DNA of 43,690 bases from Mycetocola sp. (GTDB taxonomy: Bacteria; Actinomycetota; Actinomycetes; Actinomycetales; Microbacteriaceae). The notes under the pieces were generated by a model. It was not told the DNA's origin, ran no database searches, and was given only the letters and a program-made list of their open reading frames with translations. Every line of letters starts with the position of its first letter. Position 1 is the first letter of the stretch. The position numbers and the translations under genes were made by a program. The stretch spans positions 1 through 43,690 of the forward strand of contig NZ_JAODMP010000062.1 of the NCBI RefSeq assembly GCF_025464835.1. The letters are read 5' to 3'. This document shows positions 23,121 to 31,212 of this stretch, piece by piece.

Positions 23121-24173
23121 ATGGCAAAAGACGCAGTGCTGCTCCCTGTTCCCGGGCCGAACGGAGCGCGGGAGGTGCGTATCTCCAGTCCGACACGGGT
23201 TCTGTGGTCCGAATCCGGCATCAGCAAACTCGACCTCGCCGGCTACCTCGTCGACGTCGGTGAAGCATTCATCCGGGCCAATGGGAACCGCCCCGTGTCA
23301 CTGCAGCGCTTCCCCGGTGGTATCGACGGTGAACAGTTCTTCTCGAAGAACCCACCGAAGGGTGCCCCCGACTACGTCCGGTCCGTGCCCGTGGTCTACC
23401 CGAGCGGTCGTTCACACCCGCAGCTGGTGCTCGACGAACCGGCGGCAGCGGTCTGGGCGGTCCAGATGAACACCGTCGTCTTCCACCCCTGGCCGTCCCG
23501 GGCCGACAACTCCGACAACCCGGACCAGCTACGCATCGACCTCGACCCGCAGCCGGGAACCGACTTCGGTGACGCCGTCCCAGCCGCGTTCGAACTCCGC
23601 TCCGTGCTCGAGGAAGCCGGCCTCACCGCCTTCGTCAAAACGAGCGGCAACCGCGGCATCCACGTGTTCGCCCCGATAGAGCCGACGCGTGAATTCCTCG
23701 ACGTCCGCCACGCGGTCATCGCCGCCGCGAGAGAACTCGAACGGCGGATGCCTGACAAGGTCACCACGAACTGGTGGAAGGAAGAACGCGGCGAGCGCAT
23801 TTTCATCGACTACAACCAGGCCAACCGGGACCGCACCATGGCCGGTGCGTACAGCCCGCGTGCCCTCGCACACGCGCCGGTGTCCTGCCCGCTCGAGTGG
23901 GACGAGCTCGAAGGTGCCGACCCTGCGGCGTTCACGATCCTGACCGTTCCTGAACGGTTACGCACCGTCGGGGACCCGTGGCAGAACCTGCACGCGAAGC
24001 CTGGCACGGTCGATGTGCTGCTCGGATGGTGGGAGCGTGACCTGTCGGATGGCCTTGGGGAGCTCCCGTTCCCGCCTGACTTCCCGAAGATGCCCGGCGA
24101 GCCCCCTCGCGTGCAGCCCAGCCGGAAGAACGCGGAAAACTGGGACGGCGACGACAACCCGAGAACTGACTGA
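23121..24173 (+). CDS. LigD-type NHEJ polymerase/primase domain protein
   Basis: 350 aa, a stand-alone archaeo-eukaryotic primase-like polymerase domain as in the LigD polymerase module. It adds nucleotides or ribonucleotides at DNA ends in non-homologous end joining. Catalytic acids in RIDLDP (D140, D142); other blocks are LQRFPGGIDGEQFFSKNPP, FVKTSGNRGIHVF, NWWKEERGERIFIDYNQ and AGAYSPRA. No ligase or nuclease domain is attached. The ligase is encoded separately on the opposite strand, 3' end to 3' end, across a structured repeat. No Ku gene is in the window. Confidence 0.93.
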   Translation: MAKDAVLLPVPGPNGAREVRISSPTRVLWSESGISKLDLAGYLVDVGEAFIRANGNRPVSLQRFPGGIDGEQFFSKNPPKGAPDYVRSVPVVYPSGRSHPQLVLDEPAAAVWAVQMNTVVFHPWPSRADNSDNPDQLRIDLDPQPGTDFGDAVPAAFELRSVLEEAGLTAFVKTSGNRGIHVFAPIEPTREFLDVRHAVIAAARELERRMPDKVTTNWWKEERGERIFIDYNQANRDRTMAGAYSPRALAHAPVSCPLEWDELEGADPAAFTILTVPERLRTVGDPWQNLHAKPGTVDVLLGWWERDLSDGLGELPFPPDFPKMPGEPPRVQPSRKNAENWDGDDNPRTD

Positions 24174-24212
24174 TCACATCCAGCAGCCCCCCTGAATTCA
24201 CCAGCCCCCCCC

Positions 24213-24262
24213 AAATTCAGCAGATCCCCAAATTCAGCAGATCCCCCCAAATTCAGCAGATC
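24213..24262. repeat. Direct repeats of a 14-base core with C-rich spacers
   Basis: AAATTCAGCAGATC occurs three times, at 24213-24226, 24230-24243 and 24249-24262, separated by runs of 3-6 C. A diverged related piece (CCTGAATTCACCAG) is at 24191-24204. The array starts about 40 bases after the polymerase stop. The AT-rich core and C-runs differ from flanking coding DNA. Confidence 0.85.
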
Positions 24263-24326
24263 CTGACGACACGCCGTACTGAGAGCGCTCCCGTACGGCG
24301 TGTCGGCACAGATCTCCTGAATTTGG
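24247..24326. repeat. Long imperfect inverted repeat / hairpin
   Basis: The outer arms are the third copy of the direct repeat, CCAAATTCAGCAGATC (24247-24262), and GATCTCCTGAATTTGG (24311-24326): 15 of 16 pairs. The inner arms GACACGCCGTAC (24268-24279) and GTACGGCGTGTC (24293-24304) pair perfectly over 12 bp. The loop (24280-24292) holds the palindrome GAGCGCTC. It could act as a two-way terminator for the convergent genes, but it is far longer than needed. Confidence 0.85.
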
Positions 24327-24420
24327 AGTCGGGGAGTCGGGGAGTCGGGGAGTTGGGAGTCGGGGAGTCGGGGAGTTGGGAGTCGGCGAGCCGGCAGTCG
24401 GGGAGATGGGAGTCGGGGAG
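24325..24420 (+). repeat. GAGTCGGG-type octamer array, G-quadruplex-prone
   Basis: About twelve 7-8-base units based on GAGTCGGG, with variants GAGTTGGG, GAGATGGG and one GAGCCGG. The plus strand has at least four runs of three or four G separated by AGTC or AGTT, which satisfies the usual G-quadruplex rule (four runs of 3 or more, loops up to 7). It ends about 20 bases before the 3' end of the ligase gene. Confidence 0.85.
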
Positions 24421-24440
24421 TGCTCTCGGACGAGCTCCGG

Positions 24441-25487
24441 TTAGTCGAGCACGTCGCTGAGGTCGTAGGCGATCGGCCGGTCGAGCTGGTCGAATCTGCA
24501 CGACGTCGCCTCGCGGTCCGGCCGCCAGCGGGAGAACTGAACGGTGTGCCGGAACCGCATGCCCTCCATCTGGTCGTACTGAACCTCGGCGACGAGCGTG
24601 GGCTCGAGCGGGACGAACGAGACGTCCTTGCTGCCGCTGAACCGGCTCCGATCCGTCTGCGCGCTCGTGACGGTCCCGTCCTCATCCCTCCGCACAAGCG
24701 GGGCGAGCTCGTCGACGAGTTCGAGTCGACGTGCGTTGCTGAACGCGGATGCCCCTCCCACGTTCCGCAGGACGCCGGCGTCGTCGTAGAGCCCCAGGAG
24801 GAGCGAACCGACCCCGTTGCCGCTCTTGTGGACGCGGTAGCCGACGATGACGACATCGGCAGTCCGGTGATGCTTGATCTTCAGCATCACCCGTTTACCC
24901 GGCGCGTACCCGGCGGCGAGCGGTTTCGCGACGACACCGTCGAGGCCAGCACCCTCGAACTCGACCAGCCAGGTCCGAGCGAGAGCCACGTCTGTCGTCG
25001 TCCTGGTGAGATGCAGCGGGTGCGCTGCCCTGCCGACAAGAGCCTCCAGCCGTTCCCGCCGTTCGGCGAACGGCACGTCGAGAAGGCTTTCGCCGCGCTG
25101 CTCGAGAAGGTCGAAAGCCACGAACATGGCCGGAGTCTCCGCCGCGAGCATCCGGACCCGGCTCTCCGCCGGGTGGATCCGAGCTGTCAGCGCCTCCCAG
25201 TCGAGGCGCTGGTTCCCCGCCTCACCCGTCGGCACGACGATCTCCCCGTCGAGGACGCAGGGTTCGGCGAGGAGCCGGCTGAGGGCATCCGTCAGCTCGG
25301 GAAAGTAGCGGGTGAGCATCTTTGCGCCGCGGCTGCCGATCTCCACGTTCTCGCCGTCGAAGGCGACAATCGCGCGGAAACCATCCCACTTGGGCTCGTA
25401 GCTCAGGCCGCCGTCGACACTGTCCGGTTCCGGGACGGCATCGACCGCTTTGGCGAGCATGGGGGAGGGGAGCGCCGAAATTTCCAT
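24441..25487 (-). CDS. ATP-dependent DNA ligase (LigC/LigD ligase type)
   Basis: 348 aa from ATG 25487. Catalytic lysine K33 in YEPKWDGFRA (motif I) attacks ATP; other blocks are LDGEIVVP (motif III), FVAFDLLE, EGAGLDGVVAKPL (motif IV) and KRVMLKIKHHRTADVVIVGY (motif V). The OB-fold ends in VQFSRWRPDR (motif VI). It seals nicks, most likely in NHEJ or base-excision repair, and would partner the LigD-type polymerase on the other strand. AGGA precedes the start; an in-frame upstream extension (MRQDRA) is less likely. Confidence 0.94.
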   Translation of the reverse strand: MEISALPSPMLAKAVDAVPEPDSVDGGLSYEPKWDGFRAIVAFDGENVEIGSRGAKMLTRYFPELTDALSRLLAEPCVLDGEIVVPTGEAGNQRLDWEALTARIHPAESRVRMLAAETPAMFVAFDLLEQRGESLLDVPFAERRERLEALVGRAAHPLHLTRTTTDVALARTWLVEFEGAGLDGVVAKPLAAGYAPGKRVMLKIKHHRTADVVIVGYRVHKSGNGVGSLLLGLYDDAGVLRNVGGASAFSNARRLELVDELAPLVRRDEDGTVTSAQTDRSRFSGSKDVSFVPLEPTLVAEVQYDQMEGMRFRHTVQFSRWRPDREATSCRFDQLDRPIAYDLSDVLD

Positions 25488-25586
25488 GGCTCGATCCTGC
25501 CGCACTCGGCGCCGCTGCGACAGCGGCGGACGGGCTCGTCAACCCATGTCGCCGCAGCAAACGCCGGTGTTAGCGTCAGAGCCACT

Positions 25587-26024
25587 GTGCAGACCTTCCT
25601 CCCTTACCCGTCCTTCGCCGAAAGCGCCCGTGTGCTCGACCGTGCTCGCCTCGGCAAGCAGCGGGTCGAGGCGCTGCAGCTTCTCAGGGCCGTCACCATC
25701 CCCACATACGGCTGGCGCAATCACCCCGCGGCGAAAATGTGGCGAGGTTACGTTCCGGCGCTCACCCGGTATGGTCTCGACATGACGGATGCATGGATCG
25801 AGCGGGGCCATTCGGACACGGTCAGGGCGCAGGTGCTGCTCTTCGCCCCGGAGGTTGATCTGCTGGCTCAGGACGACCTCGAACTGCCGCCATGGCTGGG
25901 CGATGAGGCGCTCCACCTCAGTCATCGATCCAACCTGATCCGCAAGGACCCCGCCCATTACGCGCCACTGTTCCCAGGCGTCCCCGACGATTTGCCGTAT
26001 GTCTGGCCAGCACCCACCCGGTAG
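25587..26024 (+). CDS. MSMEG_6728-family / pyrimidine-dimer glycosylase-like protein
   Basis: 145 aa. The pattern MQTFLPYPSFAESARVLDRA, RLGKQRVEALQLL, YGWRNHPAAKMWRGY belongs to the family related to T4 endonuclease V; the Thr near the N-terminus and the R-x-x-K pattern fit a base-removing enzyme, though activity is not proven for this branch. Start GTG 25587; TAGCGT 10 bases upstream could be a -10 box, so the mRNA may be nearly leaderless. It is divergent from the ligase gene, and overlaps the DUF72 gene by 26 bases, so all may act in DNA repair. Confidence 0.85.
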   Translation: MQTFLPYPSFAESARVLDRARLGKQRVEALQLLRAVTIPTYGWRNHPAAKMWRGYVPALTRYGLDMTDAWIERGHSDTVRAQVLLFAPEVDLLAQDDLELPPWLGDEALHLSHRSNLIRKDPAHYAPLFPGVPDDLPYVWPAPTR

Positions 26025-26874
26025 CGCTGGCGGGACCGTCCGTGTCGGCATCTCCGGCTGGCGTTACAAACCGTGGCGGTCGGTGTTCTACCCGAAAGGC
26101 CTCGCCCAGAAGAACGAACTGGCGTACGCGGCCGAACGATTGGACTCGGTCGAGATCAACGGGTCGTTCTATTCGTTGCAGACGCCGGCCAGCTATGCGC
26201 GATGGGCCACTGAGGTGCCAGACGACTTCGTTTTCGCGGTGAAGGGCAGCCGGTACCTCACCCACCTTCTCCGGTTGAGAAACGCCGGCACGGCGTTGCC
26301 GAACTTCTTCGCATCCGGATTGCTCGCCCTCGGGCCGAAGCTGGGCCCCATCCTCTGGCAGCTTCCACCCAACCTCGCCTTCAATCCGGAACTGGTGCGC
26401 TCGTTCCTTGGCGTGCTGCCGAGGACGACGACCGCCGCCGTCGAATTCGCCCGCGGCCACGATGAGCGTCTCGAAGGCAGGACCTGGCTCCAAACCGACG
26501 CTGACCGGCCGATCCGGCACTGTCTCGAGGTCCGGCATCCGAGTTTCGACTGTGCCGAGTTCGTCGATCTGATGCGCGAGCAGCATGTCGGCATCGTCGT
26601 CGCCGACAGCGCCGGGCACTTCCCGCAACTGTTCGACGTCTCCTCCGATTTCGTTTATGTGCGGCTGCATGGGGCGGAGGAGCTCTACGTCGGCGGTTAC
26701 CCGGAGGAATCACTGCGGGAATGGGCTGCCCGCATCGACGGCTGGCGCACCGGGACCAGCGTGCCTGACGGGCTGCCGCGTGACGTCTACGTCTATTGCG
26801 ACAACGACGTGAAGGTCAGGGCGCCCTATGACGCCATGCGACTGCGGGAATTGCTAGCCCAGCCTCGGCGCTGA
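25999..26874 (+). CDS. DUF72 protein
   Basis: 291 aa, a TIM-barrel-like family with unknown function. Hallmarks are VRVGISGWRYKPWRSVFYP, VEINGSFYSLQTPASYARWA, FVFAVKGSRYLTHLLRLR, ILWQLPPN, CLEVRHPSF and YVYCDNDVKVRAPYDA. The start overlaps the preceding coding region by 26 bases, so it is translated from the same transcript. It is convergent with the flavoprotein gene, leaving only 5 bases between their ends. Confidence 0.9.
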   Translation: MSGQHPPGSAGGTVRVGISGWRYKPWRSVFYPKGLAQKNELAYAAERLDSVEINGSFYSLQTPASYARWATEVPDDFVFAVKGSRYLTHLLRLRNAGTALPNFFASGLLALGPKLGPILWQLPPNLAFNPELVRSFLGVLPRTTTAAVEFARGHDERLEGRTWLQTDADRPIRHCLEVRHPSFDCAEFVDLMREQHVGIVVADSAGHFPQLFDVSSDFVYVRLHGAEELYVGGYPEESLREWAARIDGWRTGTSVPDGLPRDVYVYCDNDVKVRAPYDAMRLRELLAQPRR

Positions 26875-26879
26875 GCCGG

Positions 26880-28586
26880 TCAGCCCTTCTCAGCCGACTG
26901 TTCGGCGAGGAACGCATGCACCGAGGAGATCACCACCGAGCCTTCCCCAACCGCCGACGCAACACGCTTGACCGACCCACGCCGCACATCGCCGATCGCG
27001 AAGAACCCGGGTACCGACCCCTCGAGCGCACCAGGAGCACGTTCGTGCGACCAGGCCCGGCGACCACCCTCGAGCACCACGTCGCTTCCGGTCCAGACGA
27101 AGCCCCAATCGTCGCGGAGCACCGCATCCGGCAACCACCCGGTGTGCGGCGCAGCACCGATGGTGATGAACAGCGCGTGGGAGGGAACACGAGTCTCCTC
27201 CCCGGTGGTGCGGTGTCGCAGCACGAGGTGATCCAGCCGGTCGCCGTTGCCACCTCCGCCCACCACCTTCGTCTCGGTGAGCACGGCCACGCCGGCCGCG
27301 GCGAGTTCGTCGATGAGATAGGCAGACATGCTCGCGGCGAGGTTCGGGCTCCGCACGATGAGCGAGACGGATGCCGCGTAACGGGCGAGGTGCAACGCCG
27401 CCTGACCGGCGGAGTTACCGCCGCCGACGACGTGGACGATCCGCCCGGTCTGAGCTTTCGCCTCGACGGCGGATGCTCCGTAGAAGACGGCAGACCCCAC
27501 CCACGGGTCCAGCCCGGGAGTCGCGAGCCTGCGATACGACACCCCGCTGGCGAGAACGACCGCCCGTGTGCGAACGGTATCGCCGGGGGCGACCGTGAGC
27601 CGGAAGCAACGGTCGTCGACCTCCATCCCGACCACCTCACGGGTGTGGCCGAAGCGGGCGCCGAAGACCCAGGCCTGCTGGTAGGCGCGTTCGGACAATT
27701 CGGCACCGGAGACACCGCGGGAGAAGCCAAGGTAGTTGCGGATGAGAGAACTGGACCCCGCCTGCCCGCCGACCGACTCGCGTTCGAGCACGAGGGTGTC
27801 CAGACCCTCCGAGGCGGCGTAGACGGCGGCTGCCAGACCGCCAGGGCCGGCACCGATGATCGTCAGGTCGACGGTGTGCGACGGCAGGGTAGTGGTGAGG
27901 CCGACGGCGTCCGCCAGTTCGCCATCGGCGGGGTCGACAAGAAGCCTGCCGTCGGCGAGGCGCACCGCCGGAGAATCCGACGGCTCAGCGCCGACCTCCC
28001 TGGCGGTTGCTTCTGCAAGCGCTGAGCCAGGGGCGGCATAGCGGAAGCGGATACCAGCACGCGACAGAAACCGCCGGATCTCATGCACCCGGGGGAGCCC
28101 GTCCCGGCCGAAAACGATGGCGTCCGGGGGGTGGTCACCTGCCGCGCGCTCCCATTCCAGCAGGAATTCGGTCACGGTGCGGTGGAAGTATTCGTCAGGG
28201 GTGTGCCGCGGCTGAACGACGTAGTAGTCGATCAGGGTCCTGGTCATGGCGGTGAAGATCGACTGGGCCACCTCTGAGTCGGTCCAGGACCCCCATCGCA
28301 CGACGAGTCCCCTCCGCACGTCGGGGAACAGTCTGCGCGCGACGTCGAAAATGGTGCCGTCGTGCTCATCCTCGGTGAGATCATCCGAGAGGACCAGAGC
28401 CACCCGGTCGCCGTTCGCGGCCGCGCGGCGGAGCAGGTCGGCCGACTCCGCGGCGCTCGCCGAGGCGAGAATGCGGTAGTTCGCTGAGTAGCGCCGGCGA
28501 AGTTCCTCCGAGAGACGTTCCCGCGTGTCATCGGCGGCCGCGCACGCCAGGATGATCGGCTCAGGACTCGTCGATTCGTCAGCCAT
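26880..28586 (-). CDS. Fused receiver-like / thioredoxin-reductase-like flavoprotein without the CxxC pair
   Basis: 568 aa. Residues 1-145 look like a degenerate response-regulator receiver (ALVLSDDLTEDEHDGTIFDV); about 150-195 resembles a glutaredoxin-like piece (FGRDGLPRVHEIRRFLSRAG). The rest is a thioredoxin-reductase fold: FAD loop GAGPGG (245-250), GGQAGSSSLIRNYLGF, NADPH loop GGGNSAG (388-394) and C-terminal FFAIGDVRRGSVKRVASA. At the place of the redox CxxC the sequence reads VFYGASAVE (367-375). So it cannot reduce thioredoxin directly and probably reduces another acceptor. ATG 28586 with GGAGG 8 bases before is preferred to an upstream extension. Confidence 0.88.
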   Translation of the reverse strand: MADESTSPEPIILACAAADDTRERLSEELRRRYSANYRILASASAAESADLLRRAAANGDRVALVLSDDLTEDEHDGTIFDVARRLFPDVRRGLVVRWGSWTDSEVAQSIFTAMTRTLIDYYVVQPRHTPDEYFHRTVTEFLLEWERAAGDHPPDAIVFGRDGLPRVHEIRRFLSRAGIRFRYAAPGSALAEATAREVGAEPSDSPAVRLADGRLLVDPADGELADAVGLTTTLPSHTVDLTIIGAGPGGLAAAVYAASEGLDTLVLERESVGGQAGSSSLIRNYLGFSRGVSGAELSERAYQQAWVFGARFGHTREVVGMEVDDRCFRLTVAPGDTVRTRAVVLASGVSYRRLATPGLDPWVGSAVFYGASAVEAKAQTGRIVHVVGGGNSAGQAALHLARYAASVSLIVRSPNLAASMSAYLIDELAAAGVAVLTETKVVGGGGNGDRLDHLVLRHRTTGEETRVPSHALFITIGAAPHTGWLPDAVLRDDWGFVWTGSDVVLEGGRRAWSHERAPGALEGSVPGFFAIGDVRRGSVKRVASAVGEGSVVISSVHAFLAEQSAEKG

Positions 28587-28983
28587 GTCCAGACCTCCAC
28601 CCGCTCGGCCCGCGAAACCGTCGCCGGATTTCTGCGGCAAGAGTACTCCTCGGGTACGGCTCACACCACTGCGCCGGTGAAGGGTAGACGGGACAGCGGG
28701 TGTCGTTGGAAGAATCCAGTGATGAATCCCTCGCGGATCATTCGAACCCCCGACCAGCGTCTGCGCGTTTGCCCGTGATGGAGCCTCGTCGTTCGAAACG
28801 GCACGTGCGGGAGGGAGGGCACTTTCGGCAGGCGCGGCAGGGAGGAAGCGCTCCACCTGCAGCCCGCCGGCGCCACTGTGCGTTCTGCGAGCGCAGCGCT
28901 CGAACGGTCGACGACACCGAGGCATTGTGGCTGCTGCGTGATCGTGACAGTCTGAACGCTGTCCCACAAGCACCGGGAGTACC
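28587..28983. other. Divergent intergenic stretch, no supported gene
   Basis: 397 bases between the divergent flavoprotein and hydrolase genes. Short frames exist on both strands without ribosome sites or family features. The palindrome CGAGCGCAGCGCTCG (28888-28902, 7-bp arms around one A) could be an operator; nothing else is supported. Confidence 0.5.
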
Positions 28984-29766
28984 TTGACCTCGTTCACCAC
29001 TTCGGCCGACGGAACCCGTATCGCTTTCGACCGCGAGGGCAGCGGACCCGCCATCATTCTGGTCGGAAGCGCCAACCAGTTCCGTGCATTCGACACAGGA
29101 ACTGCCGAGGTCGCCCGCCTGCTGGCGGAGTCCGGCTTCACAGCGATCACCTACGACCGTCGTGGTCGGGGTGAAAGCACCGACACGCTGCCGTATGGCG
29201 TGGATCGCGAGGTGGACGACATCCGGGCGTTGCTGGATGTCGCCGGAGGGTCGGCCGCGCTCTACGGAAGTTCATCGGGGGCCGTGCTCTGCCTGTGGGC
29301 TGCTGCCGCCCTGCCAGGGGTGACCAAGCTGGTGCTCTGGGAACCACCACTCGACCTCGAGAGCGACGGCTCAGAGAACCTCGCGGGCCTGCAGCAACGC
29401 CTGGCTGCCGGTGACCGGGAGGGCGCCGTCGCCTTCTTCATGCGTGACATGCCGCCGCAGTGGTTCGAGGGCGCGAGGAACAGTGCGGCCTGGCCTACTT
29501 TGCTGTCGATCGCGCACACCCTTGCCTACGACGCCGCAGTGCTGGAGAAGGCCGAGCGGGGAAAGACGTTGCCAGGGGAGTGGGCCGCCATCACCGTTCC
29601 GGCCATCGTTCTCATCGGCGAGGAGACCCAGCCGATCTTCCCTCCCGCAGCCGACGCCATCGTCGCCGCTCTGCCACACGCCAGCCAACGGCGGATCGAT
29701 GCGCGCAATCACGGTTGGGTGCCCGAGGTCATGGCGCGGGAGATCTCGGGATTCCTCAGAACCTGA
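28984..29766 (+). CDS. Alpha/beta-fold hydrolase
   Basis: 260 aa. The nucleophile elbow is GSSSGA (Ser97), after a strand and ALYGSSSGAVLCLW; the acid lies near IGEETQPIF and the catalytic His in ARNHGW (about 246). An RRGRGES block gives the typical cap start. Family: haloperoxidase/esterase-like; substrate unknown. The start is TTG 28984, with GGGAG 3 bases upstream; no ATG nearby gives the same good N-terminus (TSFTTSADGTRIAFDREG). Maltokinase follows after 64 bases on the same strand, possibly with its own promoter. Confidence 0.88.
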   Translation: MTSFTTSADGTRIAFDREGSGPAIILVGSANQFRAFDTGTAEVARLLAESGFTAITYDRRGRGESTDTLPYGVDREVDDIRALLDVAGGSAALYGSSSGAVLCLWAAAALPGVTKLVLWEPPLDLESDGSENLAGLQQRLAAGDREGAVAFFMRDMPPQWFEGARNSAAWPTLLSIAHTLAYDAAVLEKAERGKTLPGEWAAITVPAIVLIGEETQPIFPPAADAIVAALPHASQRRIDARNHGWVPEVMAREISGFLRT

Positions 29767-29830
29767 CAACCGCTGTCAACCCCGGCCCCTCACACCGGGC
29801 CACGAACGGCAAGCGTAATAGTCTTCGTGT

Positions 29831-31192
29831 ATGTCTTTGCTGACGAGCCACCTCGATCTCATCGCCCCCTGGCTCGGATCCCAACGCTGGTTCGCCAGCA
29901 AAGGACGCCTTCCCGAGCTCGAATTGATCGGCAGCTGGCGGATTCCTGCCGCCGACGTCCGGCTGCACACCCACCTGATCATGGATCACAGTGCAACCGT
30001 GCCCGTGCTCTACCAGCTGCCTGTCACCGAGCGCGCATTCCCGCTTGACGGTGCCGACGCGTCGCTGATCGGCACGTACCCCGACGGGGACGATACCGTC
30101 TACCTGTACGACGGACCTCACGACCCCGCATACGCTGAGGCGCTGTTGCGGATGATCACCGGTAACGCCACGGCGGTGCCGGAGGGGGCGGATGCCACAG
30201 GGCGCGCCTTCGGCAGCCTGAACGTCACGTCGATCCTTGACGCGCGAGTACTCACGGGTGAACAGTCGAACACGTCGATCATCTACCGTGTTGTCACCCC
30301 TGGTGGACCGCTTCGGGTGATCTGCAAGGTGTTCCGCGCCCTGCACCATGGCGAGAACCCGGACGTCGTGCTCCAGTCCGCGCTCGCCGCTGCCGGCTCA
30401 CAGAGCGTGCCGCACTCCATCGGTTGTGTCACGGGGGAGTGGAACGACATCGGACAACCCGACGGCCGGGCCAGCGGGCACCTGGCCTTCGCCCAGGAGT
30501 TCCTGGCCGGCGCTGAGGATGCGTGGCGTTTCGCGTTGCGCGCCAGCGAGGCCGGCATCGACTTCACGGCGGATGCACACGACCTCGGTGTCGTGACCGC
30601 TGAGGTCCATCGCACCCTGGCTGCATCGTTGGGGACCCGTGCGCCAACGGCTGAGGACGTCGCCGAGACGCTCGTCAGCTGGCGCTCCCGACTCCAGGTC
30701 GCCATCGACGAGGTACCGGCCATCGCCGAGCTTCGCGAAGCGATCGACGGCCTCTACTCCGCCGTCGCCGATCTGGACTGGCCGTCGCTGCAGCGTATCC
30801 ACGGCGATTACCACCTCGGCCAGGTGCTCCTCGCCGACGGTCATTGGATCCTCCTCGATTTCGAAGGGGAACCGATGCGCCCGATGCTCGAACGTTCGCG
30901 GCCGGACTTCGCCCTGCGCGATGTCGCCGGAATGCTGCGCAGCTTCGACTACGTAGCCGGTTCGCTCGGCAGCACCGAACAGGCCGCCGCCTGGACCAGT
31001 GCCTCCCGGCGGGCTTTCCTCAACGGTTACATCGAGGAATCGGGCACTGACCTCCGTGCCCACCGCGAACTGCTCGACGCCTTCGAAGTGGATAAAGCCG
31101 TCTACGAAGCCGTCTACGAAGCTCGCAATCGGCCGGACTGGTTGCCCATCCCGCTGACCGCTTTGCGCAGGCTCGCGGCACGCAGCCGGTGA
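29831..31192 (+). CDS. mak: Maltokinase (Pep2/Mak)
   Basis: 453 aa, the family's usual length. It phosphorylates maltose with ATP to maltose-1-phosphate, feeding GlgE-dependent alpha-glucan synthesis. The N-terminal cap holds PWLGSQRWFASKGR; the kinase core has QSNTSIIYRV, HGDYHLGQ (H324-D326 region, catalytic Asp326) and the metal-binding LLDFEGEP. NGYIEESG and a C-terminal RNRPDWLPIPLTALRRL are typical. No TreS or GlgE is in the window, unlike the usual treS-pep2 neighbourhood. The trehalose operon lies 5 kb away. An AT-rich TAATAGT 8 bases before ATG and no ribosome site suggest a leaderless mRNA. Confidence 0.93.
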   Translation: MSLLTSHLDLIAPWLGSQRWFASKGRLPELELIGSWRIPAADVRLHTHLIMDHSATVPVLYQLPVTERAFPLDGADASLIGTYPDGDDTVYLYDGPHDPAYAEALLRMITGNATAVPEGADATGRAFGSLNVTSILDARVLTGEQSNTSIIYRVVTPGGPLRVICKVFRALHHGENPDVVLQSALAAAGSQSVPHSIGCVTGEWNDIGQPDGRASGHLAFAQEFLAGAEDAWRFALRASEAGIDFTADAHDLGVVTAEVHRTLAASLGTRAPTAEDVAETLVSWRSRLQVAIDEVPAIAELREAIDGLYSAVADLDWPSLQRIHGDYHLGQVLLADGHWILLDFEGEPMRPMLERSRPDFALRDVAGMLRSFDYVAGSLGSTEQAAAWTSASRRAFLNGYIEESGTDLRAHRELLDAFEVDKAVYEAVYEARNRPDWLPIPLTALRRLAARSR

Positions 31193-31212
31193 TCCGGTAG
31201 GTCGGCGATCCT

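Noticed and set aside
24213-24262. CRISPR-like array
   Set aside because: Only three copies, spacers of 3-6 C, no cas genes.
26916-28025. 369-codon plus-strand open frame within the flavoprotein gene
   Set aside because: Antisense shadow of a high-GC gene; His/Arg/Gly-rich with no domain.
28735-28765. T-arm-like GGTTCGAA pattern on the minus strand suggesting a tRNA
   Set aside because: The T-stem does not pair on its 3' side and no acceptor, D or anticodon arm surrounds it.
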